From: Haliea sp040221975
Lineage (GTDB): Bacteria; Pseudomonadota; Gammaproteobacteria; Pseudomonadales; Halieaceae
DNA: 64,000 bases
Reading direction: 5' to 3'
Assembly (NCBI GenBank): GCA_040221975.1
Contig: JAVJWR010000033.1
Location: forward strand, 434,001 to 498,000
Numbering within the stretch: position 1 is the stretch's first letter; each line of letters opens with the position of its first letter. The position numbers and the translations under genes are program-made. Below the pieces are notes generated by a model. It saw only the letters and a program-made list of their open reading frames with translations. It had not been told where the DNA came from and did not search any database. This document shows, in pieces, positions 63,927 through 64,000 of this stretch.

Positions 63927-64000
63927 ATGCACCCGCTGCCACCCCCAGGCGCCCGCCTCCTGGCCCTGACCTGCGCCACCCTGCTCAGCGCCTGTGGCAA
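63927..64000 (+). CDS. Start of a lipoprotein gene (cut by window end)
   Basis: ATG 63927 with GGAGGA at 63911-63916 begins a peptide MHPLPPPGARLLALTCATLL, followed by SACGK: a basic/hydrophobic leader with a lipobox (LLSAC), so the mature protein would be lipid-anchored at the Cys. Only 24 codons are visible. The function cannot be told. The 157-bp gap to the leftward amidohydrolase carries no clear promoter consensus. Confidence 0.6.
   Translation, partial: MHPLPPPGARLLALTCATLLSACG

Overview
The window looks like chromosomal DNA of a GC-rich, aerobic, heterotrophic marine gammaproteobacterium. The gene order rluE-nudJ-mnmA-hflD-purB-roxA divergent from icd, together with CysB, ThrH and PabB, fits Gammaproteobacteria. 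The many TonB-dependent receptors, the single F420/LLM-type oxidoreductase and the P450/acyl-CoA catabolic genes suggest the Halieaceae (OM60/NOR5) or a close relative. That family-level placement is inference. One tRNA gene was found; there is no rRNA, CRISPR array, phage or insertion sequence.

Layout. 1-7362: housekeeping block (icd leftward; rluE, nudJ, mnmA, hflD, purB, roxA and a GNAT protein rightward, mostly overlapping). 7363-16564: a leftward operon of an RpiR-type regulator, YfcC-type transporter, isoaspartyl-dipeptidase homologue, TonB-dependent receptor and secreted cyanophycinase, with a TcyP-like transporter behind it. This reads as a pathway for using external cyanophycin (poly-Asp with Arg side chains): the polymer is cut outside the cytoplasm, the beta-Asp-Arg dipeptide is imported and then split. 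16646-25342: leftward propionyl-CoA operon (carboxyltransferase, biotin carboxylase/biotin carrier, methylmalonyl-CoA epimerase, mutase, MeaB) giving succinyl-CoA, plus a small Rieske protein. 25498-34942: pabB, thrH, cysB, a 5'-nucleotidase, then yajC coupled to a PLP enzyme and two sodium-type transporters, and xthA.

35127-41898: catabolic region with an acyl-CoA synthetase facing a P450-led operon (P450, metal-site-less amidohydrolase-like protein, GST-like, NTF2-like, GST); a palindromic operator lies before the P450. Next to a tRNA-Arg gene is a chimeric pseudogene joining a BrkB/YihY fragment to a TonB-receptor tail. 42007-47497: a molybdenum hydroxylase pair, bcp, a Nudix hydrolase, flavin reductase and moaCDE. 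47680-61550: LLM oxidoreductase, MFS transporter, a regulator made of two MarR domains in one chain, a secreted sulfatase, a TonB-dependent receptor, a DUF1214-like protein, an SDR, a DUF3604 (PHP-like) secreted protein and an APH-type kinase. The sulfatase and the receptor share an almost identical 31-bp promoter element, so this looks like a co-regulated unit for taking up and processing a sulfated non-carbohydrate compound. 61575-64000: SRPBCC protein and D-aminoacylase-type amidohydrolase (leftward) and the first codons of a lipoprotein.

The best candidates for something new are the cyanophycin locus with its altered dipeptidase metal site, and the tandem-MarR sulfatase/DUF3604 locus with its duplicated promoter.
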